A DNA stretch of 64,000 nucleotides, taken from Microbacterium sp. MYb45. Lineage in GTDB: Bacteria; Actinomycetota; Actinomycetes; Actinomycetales; Microbacteriaceae. The first letter of the stretch is position 1. Each line of letters begins with the position of its first letter. The position numbers and the translations under genes were made by a program. Where the stretch lies: contig NZ_PCPG01000003.1 in assembly GCF_002979655.1 (NCBI RefSeq), forward strand, positions 186,001-250,000, read 5' to 3'. Positions 49,523 through 57,662 of this stretch are shown here, piece after piece. The notes under the pieces were generated by a model. The model was given only the letters and a program-made list of their open reading frames with translations, did not search any database and was not told the DNA's origin.

Positions 49523-49531
49523 CTATACTAT
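49523..49531. promoter_or_regulatory. Promoter/operator of the acid-sugar operon
   Basis: CTATACTAT contains a near-consensus -10 (TATACT at 49524-49529), with CTGTCA 18 bases upstream (49500-49505). The same CTATACTAT occurs at 57602-57610 before the transporter gene, so it is a candidate GntR site. A run of six T follows. Confidence 0.6.
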
Positions 49532-49560
49532 TTTTTGTGATGGCGCAGAACGAGGGACCC

Positions 49561-50334
49561 ATGTCGACGCCGACGACCGGATCAGCGGGATCGTCGGGCT
49601 ACGTCGCGCGTCCACTCGTGGAGGGCTTCCCCGGGAAATCGAGCTCGCACGGGGCCTTCGGCTGGAGCAGTCTGTGGCTCCTCGACGACGGCGTGCGCCG
49701 GGTGCTCATCGACGCCGGCCAGCCCGCGTACATCCCCCTCATCCACGCGGGCCTCGAGCGCCTCGGATTGACGACGGACGATGTGACCGACGTGCTGCTG
49801 ACCCACATGCACTGGGATCACGTCTCGAACTTCCCCATGTTCGCCCACGCGACCACCTGGGTCGGTGAGAAGGAGCTGCGCTGGGCGGCGGATCAGCCCG
49901 CCGGTACGCCGTTCATCCCCGACCTGCACGTGCAGGAGCTCCTCCGTCGCACCGACCGTGTCGAGCGCATGGCCGCAGGGCAGGAGGTGCTTCCGGGCAT
50001 CCACGCGATCGACAGCGCCGGGCACACCCCGCACCACCTCGCGTTCTACCTCGACCGTGCGGAGGAGAAGCGCGTGTTCGCGGGCGACGCGGTGAAGAAC
50101 GTGTACGAGCTCGCCTCGGGGCGGGTCGATTCCACGCTGGACGCCGAGGCCAGTGCCGCGACGATCGACGCGATGCGCTCGCTGCTGACCGACACCGGGG
50201 CCGCGCTCGTTCCCGGACACGATGTGGAGCTGCACTGGGACGGACGCACCGCCCGTCGTCGGCGCCCGCAGCGGGCGGAGATCGGGTTCTTCTCCGACGC
50301 CTCGACGGGCGAAGAGGACCGCAGCATCGGCTGA
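49561..50334 (+). CDS. MBL-fold metallohydrolase, lactonase-like
   Basis: A 257-residue metallo-beta-lactamase-fold enzyme. The metal motif HMHWDH is at residues 82-87, and later ligands are in AIDSAGHTPHHLAFY, FAGDAVKN and the final VPGHDVELH. The H-x-H-W-D-H form and overall layout resemble AHL-lactonase/AttM-type enzymes, so hydrolysis of a lactone is plausible. That would suit the next gene, whose family makes sugar-acid lactones. Start ATG 49561 (GAGGGA upstream) is preferred over GTG 49537, which lies next to the promoter. Confidence 0.85.
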   Translation: MSTPTTGSAGSSGYVARPLVEGFPGKSSSHGAFGWSSLWLLDDGVRRVLIDAGQPAYIPLIHAGLERLGLTTDDVTDVLLTHMHWDHVSNFPMFAHATTWVGEKELRWAADQPAGTPFIPDLHVQELLRRTDRVERMAAGQEVLPGIHAIDSAGHTPHHLAFYLDRAEEKRVFAGDAVKNVYELASGRVDSTLDAEASAATIDAMRSLLTDTGAALVPGHDVELHWDGRTARRRRPQRAEIGFFSDASTGEEDRSIG

Positions 50335-50361
50335 GCGCCGGTGTCGAAGGAGAGGATGACG

Positions 50362-51147
50362 ATGACGACAGTGCTGTACACCGGCGGGACCGGACGGATG
50401 GGCCGGGTGATCCGCGAAGGACTCGCCTCCCGCTACGACCGCGTCGTGCTGTTCGCGCGCTCCGACGCCGACGAGCCGCTGTTCCCCGGGGAGCAGGTCG
50501 TGATCGGCGACCTCGGCGACCTCGATGCCCTCACCGCGGCTGCGGAAGGCGTCGACGTCATCGTGCACCTCGGCGGCATCGCCGATGAGGCCCCGTATGA
50601 CAGCATCCGCACGGTCAACATCGACGGGACCTACCACGTCTACGAAGCGGCGCGACGGGCCGGTGTGCGTCGCGTCGTCTACGCCAGCTCGAACCACGTC
50701 GTCGGCTTCCACCCCGCGAGCGAGGTCCTGGACGAGAGCGCGCCGCTGCGCCCGGACACCTTCTACGGGGTGTCGAAGGCGTTCGGCGAAGCCCTCGCCA
50801 GCCTGTACCACGACAAGTGGGGCGTCGAGTCGGTGCTCGTGCGCATCGGCACCTTCCGCCCGGCGCCCGAGGACAGGCGCCAGCTCGGCCTCTGGCTCAG
50901 CTGGCGCGACGGCATCGAACTCTTCCGCTGCGCGATCGAGAGCGCTCCCGTGGGCTGCCAGGTCGTCTACGGCTGCTCGGCCAACACCGAACGCTGGTGG
51001 AACGGCGACGCGGGCTGGGCGGCCATCGGCTACGTGCCCCGCGACGACGCGGCCGACCACACCGACGCGGTGGACTTCAGCGCCCCCGCACCCACCTTGC
51101 ACGGCGGCGCATTCGCCGCCCCCGACTACGAAGGAGGGATCTGGTGA
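50362..51147 (+). CDS. NAD-dependent SDR, uronate-dehydrogenase-like
   Basis: An extended SDR (NAD-dependent epimerase/dehydratase family) of 261 residues. The nucleotide motif is VLYTGGTGRMG, and the catalytic Tyr-Lys pair is in DTFYGVSKAFGEAL. The block RRVVYASSNHVVGFHP with VSKAFG, LVRIGTFRPAPEDRR and SANTERWWN closely resembles uronate dehydrogenases, which oxidise C1 of hexuronates to an aldaric lactone. A D-erythronate dehydrogenase (DenD-like) role is an alternative because OtnI, OtnK and OtnC follow. Start ATG 50362 has AAGGAG 9 bases upstream. GTGA overlap with the next gene. Confidence 0.83.
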   Translation: MTTVLYTGGTGRMGRVIREGLASRYDRVVLFARSDADEPLFPGEQVVIGDLGDLDALTAAAEGVDVIVHLGGIADEAPYDSIRTVNIDGTYHVYEAARRAGVRRVVYASSNHVVGFHPASEVLDESAPLRPDTFYGVSKAFGEALASLYHDKWGVESVLVRIGTFRPAPEDRRQLGLWLSWRDGIELFRCAIESAPVGCQVVYGCSANTERWWNGDAGWAAIGYVPRDDAADHTDAVDFSAPAPTLHGGAFAAPDYEGGIW

Positions 51148-52133
51148 CGAAGACCGATTCCCACGACGTGCTGATCACCACCGCATTCCTCGAGCCCGGC
51201 GACGAGGTCGATCGGATGCTGCGCGAGGCCGGCCTCACGACGCGGCACGAACCCGAACTGGCTACGCTCGACGCCGAAGACCGGGCCGGCGCGCTCGCCG
51301 GAGCCCGCGCCATCATCGCCGGCACGCGGCCGCTGGGTGAGGAAGAGTTCGCGCTCGCATCCGCGCTGCAGATCATCGTACGCACCGGCGTCGGGTACGA
51401 CAGCGTCGATGTGAACGCCGCGACCGCGCGCCAGGTGCCCGTGTGCGTCACCCCCGGCGCGAACCGACAGGCCGTGGCCGAGCACGTCTTCGCCCTGGCG
51501 CTGGCCTGCGCTCGCCGCATCCCCGAGAACGTGAGCAACCTGGCCGCGGGCACGTGGCAGCAGCTCACCGGGCGGGAGCTGCAGGGGGCGACCCTCGGGA
51601 TCCTCGGGCTGGGCTCGATCGGCAAGGCTGTCGCGACGATCGCCGCGGGGTTCGGAATGCACATCGTCGCGTACGACCCCTACTTCGACGAGGACTTCGC
51701 CGCGGCCCACGGCATCCGTCGTCTCGATCTGGACGACCTGCTGCGCGAGGCCGACTTCGTGACGCTGCACCTCTTCCTCGACGAATCCACGCGGAACCTC
51801 ATCGACGCCTCCCGGTTGGCGCTGATGAAGAGCGATGCGGTGCTCATCAACACCGCCCGCGGGGGGATCGTCGACGAGGACGCGCTGGTGGAGGCTGTGC
51901 GAGAGGGGCGCATCGGTGCCGCCGCGCTCGACGTCTTCGCGGACGAGCCCCTGAGCGCGTCGAGCCCGCTCCTGCACACCCCCGGCATCCTCGCCACGAC
52001 GCACGTCGCCGGCGCGACCCGCGAGGCACGCGGCGAATCCGGCCGGATGGCGGCCCGCAACGTGATCGCCGCGCTCCGCGGCGCTGCTCCGGAATACGTG
52101 GTCAACCCCGACTACGACGCGGTGTCGGCATGA
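51144..52133 (+). CDS. D-2-hydroxyacid dehydrogenase, NAD-dependent
   Basis: A 329-residue member of the D-isomer-specific 2-hydroxyacid dehydrogenase family (SerA/GhrB-like). The NAD site is GILGLGSIGKAVATIA and the family signature is LMKSDAVLINTARGGIVDED. The Arg-Glu-His catalytic set is suggested by IIVRTGVGYDSVDV, FADEPLS and ATTHVAGATREA. It would interconvert a 2-hydroxyacid and 2-ketoacid within the operon's sugar-acid pathway. The start GTG at 51144 overlaps the upstream stop, with AAGGAGG 7 bases ahead. Confidence 0.92.
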   Translation: MTKTDSHDVLITTAFLEPGDEVDRMLREAGLTTRHEPELATLDAEDRAGALAGARAIIAGTRPLGEEEFALASALQIIVRTGVGYDSVDVNAATARQVPVCVTPGANRQAVAEHVFALALACARRIPENVSNLAAGTWQQLTGRELQGATLGILGLGSIGKAVATIAAGFGMHIVAYDPYFDEDFAAAHGIRRLDLDDLLREADFVTLHLFLDESTRNLIDASRLALMKSDAVLINTARGGIVDEDALVEAVREGRIGAAALDVFADEPLSASSPLLHTPGILATTHVAGATREARGESGRMAARNVIAALRGAAPEYVVNPDYDAVSA

Positions 52134-52936
52134 TCGTCGAGACCACGTCGGGGCCGGTACGCCTCGCGGCCAACCTGAAGTGGATGTTCACCGAGGTGCC
52201 GTTCGTCGAGCGGTTCGACGCGGCGGCCGAGGCCGGGTTCGCGGCGGTGGAGTTCGCGTCGCCGTACGACCTCGCGCCGGCCGAGGTGCGGCGTCTGCTG
52301 GACGATGCGGGCCTGACGCAGATCCTCATCAACACCCCCGCCGGTGCATCGGGCTCGCCCACCGCCTCGGGCGCGGCGTACGTGCCCGGAGCGGAGCAGG
52401 AGTTCCGCGAAGGCGTGCTGCGTGCGCTGGAGTACGCGGACGTCCTGGGCGCCGGCGTCGTGCACGCGATGGCCGGCATCAAGCCGGCGGATGCCGACGC
52501 GGACGCCGCGTTCGCGACGTACGTGTCGAACATCTCCTGGGCCGCCGAGCAGGCGCGCGGGACGGGTGTGCGCCTGGCGCTGGAGGCGATCAACAAGCGC
52601 GATCAGCCCGGCTACGGCCTGGCCTCGATGGAGACCGCGGCGGCGGTCGCGCAGGAGGTCGACCCCGAGGTCGTCGGCGTCCTGTTCGACGTCTATCACG
52701 CGCAGGTCGACCGCGGGAACCTCATCGAACGGTTCGAGCAGCTGCGTCCCGTGGTCGCGCACGTGCAGATCGCCGACAACCCCGGCCGCGGCGAACCCGG
52801 CACGGGCGAGATCGCCTACGAGCGCGTGCTCGCCCGGATCGCGCAGAGCGGCTATCCCGGGTGGATCGGCTGCGAGTACGCCCCCGTCGCGGGCACCCGT
52901 GACGGGCTCTCCTGGATCGAGAGGACCATCCGATGA
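52130..52936 (+). CDS. otnI: Hydroxypyruvate-isomerase family, OtnI-like 2-oxotetronate isomerase
   Basis: A 268-residue TIM-barrel of the Hyi family. NLKWMFTEVPFVERFDAAAE and AGFAAVEFASPYD at the start, VHAMAGIKP in the middle, LALEAINKRDQPGYGLASME, and the late VAHVQIADNPGRGEPGTGEI and WIGCEYAP are the family's metal and substrate motifs. Characterised members are hydroxypyruvate isomerase and 2-oxotetronate isomerase (OtnI). With OtnK and OtnC families encoded downstream, the OtnI role is favoured. ATGA overlaps join it to both neighbours. Confidence 0.85.
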   Translation: MIVETTSGPVRLAANLKWMFTEVPFVERFDAAAEAGFAAVEFASPYDLAPAEVRRLLDDAGLTQILINTPAGASGSPTASGAAYVPGAEQEFREGVLRALEYADVLGAGVVHAMAGIKPADADADAAFATYVSNISWAAEQARGTGVRLALEAINKRDQPGYGLASMETAAAVAQEVDPEVVGVLFDVYHAQVDRGNLIERFEQLRPVVAHVQIADNPGRGEPGTGEIAYERVLARIAQSGYPGWIGCEYAPVAGTRDGLSWIERTIR

Positions 52937-53601
52937 CCGACCCGAAGATCGCGCTCATCAGCGCCACCCCGCTGGCGATCGCCCCGGCCGCGACGGCCAT
53001 CGCCGCTGCCCTTCCCACGGCGACCGTGTGGAACCTGCTCGACGACCGTCTGCTCGCCGACGCGCATGTCGAGGGCGGCATCACCGCGCCGCTGGCCGCG
53101 CGCATGGACAGCCTCATCGAGCTCGCTCTGGCGGGCGGAGCGGATGGCGTGCTGCTCACCTGCTCGCAGTTCGGGATCCGCGCCGACCGGCGTGATCGCG
53201 AGGCCGACGGCGTCACCGTGCTGTCGGCAGACGGCCCGCTGTTCGCCGAGGCCGTCGCGGCCGCCCCCGCGCGGGTGCTGCTGGTCGCGTCGCTCGAGTC
53301 GTCCGCGAGCGACAGCACGGCGCGGCTGACGGACGCCTTCGTCCAGAGCGGATCGTCGGCGCAGGTGCGCCCGCTCGTGGTCCCGGCCGCGGCGGTGCCG
53401 CTGGCTGCGCCGGACCTGGTCGATGCCCTCGCCACCGCGATCGACGGTGTCGACGAGCCCTACGACCTGATCGTGCTCGCCCAGTACTCGCTCGCCGCCG
53501 CCGCTGCGCCTCTTGCGGACCGCTTCGGCGTCACGGTGCTGGACGGCCCCGCCGCTGCTGCTCGACGGCTGACCGCGGCACTCCAGGAGGGTCCTCGATG
53601 A
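52933..53601 (+). CDS. Asp/Glu/hydantoin racemase superfamily protein
   Basis: A 222-residue protein of the aspartate/glutamate racemase fold. The first catalytic cysteine is in VLLTCSQFGI (about residue 76). The second half, where racemases have another Cys, reads LIVLAQYSLAAAAAPLADRF, with no Cys. Single-cysteine members of this superfamily include decarboxylases such as arylmalonate decarboxylase and maleate isomerase-like enzymes, so racemisation is doubtful. Overlapping ATGA on both sides places it firmly in the operon. The substrate is unknown. Confidence 0.8.
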   Translation: MTDPKIALISATPLAIAPAATAIAAALPTATVWNLLDDRLLADAHVEGGITAPLAARMDSLIELALAGGADGVLLTCSQFGIRADRRDREADGVTVLSADGPLFAEAVAAAPARVLLVASLESSASDSTARLTDAFVQSGSSAQVRPLVVPAAAVPLAAPDLVDALATAIDGVDEPYDLIVLAQYSLAAAAAPLADRFGVTVLDGPAAAARRLTAALQEGPR

Positions 53602-54824
53602 TCGGCGTCATCGCCGACGACGTGACCGGGGCCACGGATGTCGCCGCGGCACTGCGGCGCGCGGGGCTGCGCACCCTCCTCGCGCTCGGTACCGACATCG
53701 ACGACACCGCGGTCTCGGCCGACGCCATCGTCATCGGCCTGAAGACGCGCTCCCTTCCCGCCGCAGAGGCCGTCGCGCGGAGCCTCGCCGCGCTCGCGGT
53801 GCTGCGACAGCGCGGAGCCGACCGCATCTACGTCAAGTACTGCTCGACCTTCGACTCCACCGCCGAGGGGAACATCGGGCCGGTCACCGAGGCGGTCGCC
53901 CGCGAGCTCGGTGTCGACCTGGTCGTGACGACTCCTGCCGCGCCGCTGCACGGGCGCACCGTGTACCGCGGGCACCTCTTCGTCGGCGACACGCTGCTCG
54001 CGGAGACCCACATGCGCGATCACCCCGTGACGCCCATGCGCGACTCGTCGGTGCTGCGGCTGCTCGCGGCGCAGAGCGCGGAACCGGTCGCGGCGCTGTC
54101 TCTGGATGTGGTGCAGCAGGGCGCCGAGGCGGTGCGCGAGGCACTGCGCCGGACCCGCGCGGAGGGCGCCCTCCAGGTGGTGGCGGACGCCGTCACCGAT
54201 GCCGACCTCGCGGCGCTCTCGGAGGCCGTCGATGGCGACGCGCTCGTCGCCGGATCCGCCGGACTCGTCGGAGCGATCGCGCTGCGGGAGACGGCGAGCG
54301 GCACCGCAGCCCCGGTGCCGCCTCCGGGGCGCACCGCGATCATCGCGGGCAGCTGCTCCCGACGCACCCTCGAGCAGATCGACCGCTTCGTCTCCTCCGG
54401 AAGCCCCGCCTTCCGCATCACGGCCGAACCCGGCGACACCGCCGAGCAGCTCGCCGCACGCGCCGTGGAGTGGTGGGACCGCCAGCCCGACGATGCCGCC
54501 GCTCTCCTCTACTCCTCCAGTCCCGCCTCGGAGCGTCGCGACGACGTGCCGGGTGCCGGCGAACTGTATGAGCGGACGGCGGGTCTCATCGCCGCCCAGC
54601 TGTCGGATCGCGGGGTGAAGCGCATGCTCATCGCCGGTGGCGAGACCTCGGGCGAGGTCACCCGCGCGCTCGGCACCACCGTCGCGGTCGTGGGGGAGGA
54701 GGTCGCGCCGGGTGCGCCGTGGATCCACGACGAGCGGCGCGACGTGCACCTGATCCTCAAGTCCGGGAACTTCGGTGACGAGGAGCTGTTCGTGGATGTC
54801 GCTCGGCAGGGGGTCGCCGCATGA
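53598..54824 (+). CDS. otnK: Four-carbon acid sugar kinase (OtnK-like)
   Basis: A 408-residue kinase of the family formerly DUF1537. The start MIGVIADDVTGATDVAAALR is the family hallmark, with VIGLKTRSLPAAEA, IYVKYCSTFDSTAEGNIGPV and the C-terminal ATP-site segments IIAGSCSRRTLEQI, MLIAGGETSGEVTRALG and LKSGNFGDEELF. Characterised relatives phosphorylate 3-oxotetronate, D-threonate or D-erythronate at O4. Next to an OtnC-type aldolase the expected product is 3-oxotetronate 4-phosphate. ATGA overlaps both neighbours. Confidence 0.9.
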   Translation: MIGVIADDVTGATDVAAALRRAGLRTLLALGTDIDDTAVSADAIVIGLKTRSLPAAEAVARSLAALAVLRQRGADRIYVKYCSTFDSTAEGNIGPVTEAVARELGVDLVVTTPAAPLHGRTVYRGHLFVGDTLLAETHMRDHPVTPMRDSSVLRLLAAQSAEPVAALSLDVVQQGAEAVREALRRTRAEGALQVVADAVTDADLAALSEAVDGDALVAGSAGLVGAIALRETASGTAAPVPPPGRTAIIAGSCSRRTLEQIDRFVSSGSPAFRITAEPGDTAEQLAARAVEWWDRQPDDAAALLYSSSPASERRDDVPGAGELYERTAGLIAAQLSDRGVKRMLIAGGETSGEVTRALGTTVAVVGEEVAPGAPWIHDERRDVHLILKSGNFGDEELFVDVARQGVAA

Positions 54825-55459
54825 GCACCGCCGCCCGCCGCGCGATCGAACGCGTCGCGCACTCCATCCATCGCCGTGGCCTCACCCACGGCCGCACCGG
54901 CAACCTCGCGGTGCGGGACGGCGATCGCGTCCTGCTCACCCCGACGGGTGTCAGCCTCGCCGACATCGAGGCGGACCAGCTGTCGGTGGTCGCTCTCGAC
55001 GGCACGCACATCGAGGGTCCGAAGCCGACGAAGGAGGCGTTCCTGCACGTCGCGATGCTGCGGGTGCGTCCTGACCTGAACGCGGTCGTGCACACCCATT
55101 CGGTCTACGCGGCCGCCGTGTCGTGCCTGGCCGACATCGACGCGGATGCTCCGATCCCGCCCCTCACCGCCTACTACGGCATGCGCGTGGGAGCGCTGCG
55201 GATGCTTCCCTACTTCGCTCCGGGCGATCCTGCCGCGACCAACGCCGTGGAAGAGGCGGCGCGCGTCACCCACGCTCTGCTGCTGCGCAACCACGGACCC
55301 GTGGTCGCCGGCGCCGACCTGGATTCGGCGGTCGACGCCCTGGAAGAACTCGAGCACACCGCGCAGCTGTTCTTCGTCACCCGCGGCCTGGCCACCGCCC
55401 CGCTCACCCCTGCGCAGCTGCACGCGTTCGCGGCGCCCTCCGAAAGGTCTCCCTCATGA
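54821..55459 (+). CDS. otnC: Class II aldolase (OtnC-like)
   Basis: A 212-residue class II aldolase/adducin-family enzyme. The substrate motif is GRTGNLAVRDGDRVLLTPTG. The zinc histidines are in AVVHTHSVYAAAVSC and in LLRNHGPVVAG, with the Glu of PTKEAFLHVAML. OtnC-type members cleave 3-oxotetronate 4-phosphate to dihydroxyacetone phosphate and CO2. With the preceding kinase and isomerase this completes the known lower route for four-carbon acid sugars. It overlaps both neighbours by 4 bases. Confidence 0.9.
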   Translation: MSTAARRAIERVAHSIHRRGLTHGRTGNLAVRDGDRVLLTPTGVSLADIEADQLSVVALDGTHIEGPKPTKEAFLHVAMLRVRPDLNAVVHTHSVYAAAVSCLADIDADAPIPPLTAYYGMRVGALRMLPYFAPGDPAATNAVEEAARVTHALLLRNHGPVVAGADLDSAVDALEELEHTAQLFFVTRGLATAPLTPAQLHAFAAPSERSPS

Positions 55460-56133
55460 TCACCCTGTACAGCGGCCTCGTCGTGAAGAAGCCCCTCGTC
55501 GAGCAGATCATCCCGGCGTTCGAGAGCGCCACGGGTGTCCGCGTCGACGCGACGTTCGAGCCCACGAACGTGCTGCTCGACCGCATCGCCGCGGGGGAGC
55601 GCCCCGACCTGGTGCTCGGGGTCTCGTCGTCGGTGACCGACCTCGCGGAACAGGGGCTGGTGGACCCGGCCCAGGTCGCCGAGATCGCGGTCTCGTCCGT
55701 GGGCTTCGCGCGGCTCGAGGGCGCGCCCGTGCCGGCCGACGATTCGGCGGCGGCCTTCCTCGACTATCTGCTCGCGGCCCGTGCGGTCGCGTACACGCTG
55801 AGCGGGGCGAGTGGAGTGCACTTCATGAAGGTGCTTCGGGAGCGCGGTCTTCTCGAGCGCATCGACGAGCGGGCCGTTCGCTGCGAGTCGGGGCTCACCG
55901 TGGAAGCGCTGCTCGACGGCCGGGCGGATGTCGCGGTCCAGCAGGTCAGCGAGCTACGTTCCGTCGTCGGCCCGCAGATCGTCGAACCGATCCCGCACGA
56001 ACTGCAGTCCTATGGACGGTTCGCGATCGGCGCGCGCCCCGGAGCCGGGGATGACGCTGCGCGCTTCGTCACCCTCCTGACCGAGAAGTCGACGCAGGAC
56101 GCGTTCGCCGCGTTCGGGCTGTCGCGTCCCTGA
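55456..56133 (+). CDS. ModA-like solute-binding protein lacking a signal peptide
   Basis: A 225-residue type-2 periplasmic-binding-fold protein. MITLYSGLVVKKPLVEQIIP with FESATGVRVDATFEPT and RPDLVLGVSSSVTDLAEQG resemble ModA-type binding proteins. Yet the protein starts directly at the first beta-strand: there is no signal peptide or lipobox, and the ATG at 55456 overlaps the upstream stop, leaving no room for one. No ABC permease or ATPase is adjacent. It is therefore probably cytoplasmic and may act as a ligand sensor or an enzyme-like subunit. Conserved in the operon context only by inference. Confidence 0.8.
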   Translation: MITLYSGLVVKKPLVEQIIPAFESATGVRVDATFEPTNVLLDRIAAGERPDLVLGVSSSVTDLAEQGLVDPAQVAEIAVSSVGFARLEGAPVPADDSAAAFLDYLLAARAVAYTLSGASGVHFMKVLRERGLLERIDERAVRCESGLTVEALLDGRADVAVQQVSELRSVVGPQIVEPIPHELQSYGRFAIGARPGAGDDAARFVTLLTEKSTQDAFAAFGLSRP

Positions 56134-56154
56134 CCCCCTACCTGGAGAGCACTC

Positions 56155-57141
56155 ATGAGAAAAGTCATCGTCGACACCGACACCGGCGTGGATGACGCGC
56201 TGGCGCTGATGCTGCTGGCCGCCGATCCCGAGGTCGAGATCCTGGCCGTCGTCAGCGTCTTCGGGAACACCACCGGCGAGCGCGCGGCTGACAACGCCCG
56301 CTACGTGCTGGACACCTGCGGACGCACGGATGTGCCCGTATACCGCGGCGCGGACGTGCCGCTCATCCAGGAGCTGCGGATGAACCCCGGCATCCACGGC
56401 GAGGACGGCTTCGGCAACACCGGGCTTCGTCCGGCGCAGCCCGTGGATCCCGAGCCGGTCGGCATCGACGTCGTGCTCGACCTGGTCGATCGGCATGAGG
56501 GCGAGATCGACTACCTCGCGCTCGGCCCGCAGACCAACCTCGCCGCCGCTCTCGAGACGCGGCCCGACCTGCTGCAGCGACTCCGCTCGACCACCATCGT
56601 GGGGACGCTCGGGCCGGCGCTCTATCACGACACCGCGCCGTGGGAGGATCGCCGGTTCCGGGTCTCGCGCGACCCCAACGTGTCGTTCGACATCGACGCG
56701 GCGCGCATCGTGGCAGCCCACGAGGGCGACGTGACCTGGTGCGGACCGTATGTCACGCGTCAGGCACTCGTGCCCGAGGACTTCTTCCTCGACATCGCCT
56801 CCTCGACCGGCTTCGCCCCCGCACAGCTGATCACCGCGATCAGTCGGGACTATGCCGGCTTCTACTCGCGCTCGTACCCGCAGCCGGAAGGACGCCGGGT
56901 CATGGGCATCAACGACAGCATGGCGGTGGCGAGCCTGTTGTTCCCCGAGCTCGTCACCGGTGCGGTCATGCGTCCGCTCGAGACATTCCTCGACCAGGAG
57001 ACCGGCGACCGCTACCTCGCCGGGGTGCACCCGGTGAAGGACGAGACGCGGCCGATCCAGCGTGTCGTCTTCGACATGGACTTCGACGGCGTGCTCGAGC
57101 GGATCGGCGAGGTGCTGCGGCGCCCGCTTCCCTGGCGCTGA
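56155..57141 (+). CDS. Nucleoside hydrolase-like protein (IunH family, divergent)
   Basis: A 328-residue inosine-uridine hydrolase-family protein. The calcium-binding motif VDTDTGVDDALALMLLA is at the start, and the C-terminal Asp is in GINDSMAVAS. The Asn-containing segment DPNVSFDIDAARIV matches the usual EFN-I-x-D-P-E-A-A block. The usual Y-M-G-G is replaced (IVGTLGPALYHD) and the usual active-site His before the late Asp is Asn. The sugar site appears retained, the base site altered, so the substrate may be an atypical N-riboside. Last gene of the operon, 21 bases after its neighbour. Confidence 0.87.
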   Translation: MRKVIVDTDTGVDDALALMLLAADPEVEILAVVSVFGNTTGERAADNARYVLDTCGRTDVPVYRGADVPLIQELRMNPGIHGEDGFGNTGLRPAQPVDPEPVGIDVVLDLVDRHEGEIDYLALGPQTNLAAALETRPDLLQRLRSTTIVGTLGPALYHDTAPWEDRRFRVSRDPNVSFDIDAARIVAAHEGDVTWCGPYVTRQALVPEDFFLDIASSTGFAPAQLITAISRDYAGFYSRSYPQPEGRRVMGINDSMAVASLLFPELVTGAVMRPLETFLDQETGDRYLAGVHPVKDETRPIQRVVFDMDFDGVLERIGEVLRRPLPWR

Positions 57142-57154
57142 GCCGCGCGGCGAC

Positions 57155-57568
57155 TCAGTCGTAGGAGCGCGCGCGCACCCACGGCATCGGCAGCAGATCG
57201 GCGGCGGTCACCCACACCGGGTGGCCGCCGTCGTCTGCGAGTGTGCGGATACCCGGGGCGACGGCGGGCACGAGCTCACGGCACACGCCGCAGGGGTTGA
57301 GGATGACCGTGGTTCCGTCTTCCCGCAGCCCCACCGCGACCATGGCCTCGATGTCCTGCTCGCCGCCGATCCTGGCGTTCGCAAGGGCCGTGCTCTCGGC
57401 GCAGACGCTCACTCGCGGGGAGCGCAGGCTGAGACCGAGATAGATCTGTCCGGACGCTCCGCGGGCGGCGGCTGCAACGCGGTGCAGGTCGGCGTCGTGC
57501 GTGCGGATGAGCAGTTCGGAGGCGGCCTCGACGAGGCGGCGGTCGGTGTCGTTCAGCGGTGAAGTCAC
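57155..57568 (-). CDS. Cytidine-deaminase-like protein
   Basis: A 137-residue zinc deaminase of the small cytidine/blasticidin-S deaminase family. The zinc and proton-shuttle motif is VSVCAESTALANA (Cys-Ala-Glu) and the second ligand pair is NPCGVCREL. It is short but complete. The start is GTG at 57568. It is divergent from the MHS transporter gene and shares the palindromic promoter at 57602-57612, and it is convergent with the nucleoside hydrolase. This supports nucleoside or nucleobase-like chemistry in the locus. Confidence 0.88.
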   Translation of the reverse strand: MTSPLNDTDRRLVEAASELLIRTHDADLHRVAAAARGASGQIYLGLSLRSPRVSVCAESTALANARIGGEQDIEAMVAVGLREDGTTVILNPCGVCRELVPAVAPGIRTLADDGGHPVWVTAADLLPMPWVRARSYD

Positions 57569-57601
57569 GATGCACTCTTTCTGTCGCGAAGGGCGATCCT
57601 G

Positions 57602-57612
57602 CTATACTATAG
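57602..57612. promoter_or_regulatory. Palindromic bidirectional promoter/operator
   Basis: CTATACTATAG contains a plus-strand -10 (TATACT, 57603-57608) and a minus-strand -10 (TATAGT, 57611-57606) back to back. It shares CTATACTAT with the operon promoter at 49523. It would drive the transporter gene one way and the deaminase-like gene the other, and is a good candidate site for the GntR regulator. Confidence 0.65.
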
Positions 57613-57662
57613 TCGTCAACGGGTCGATCACCTCCCCCTCGAGGGCAGAGCAAAGGAGCTCC

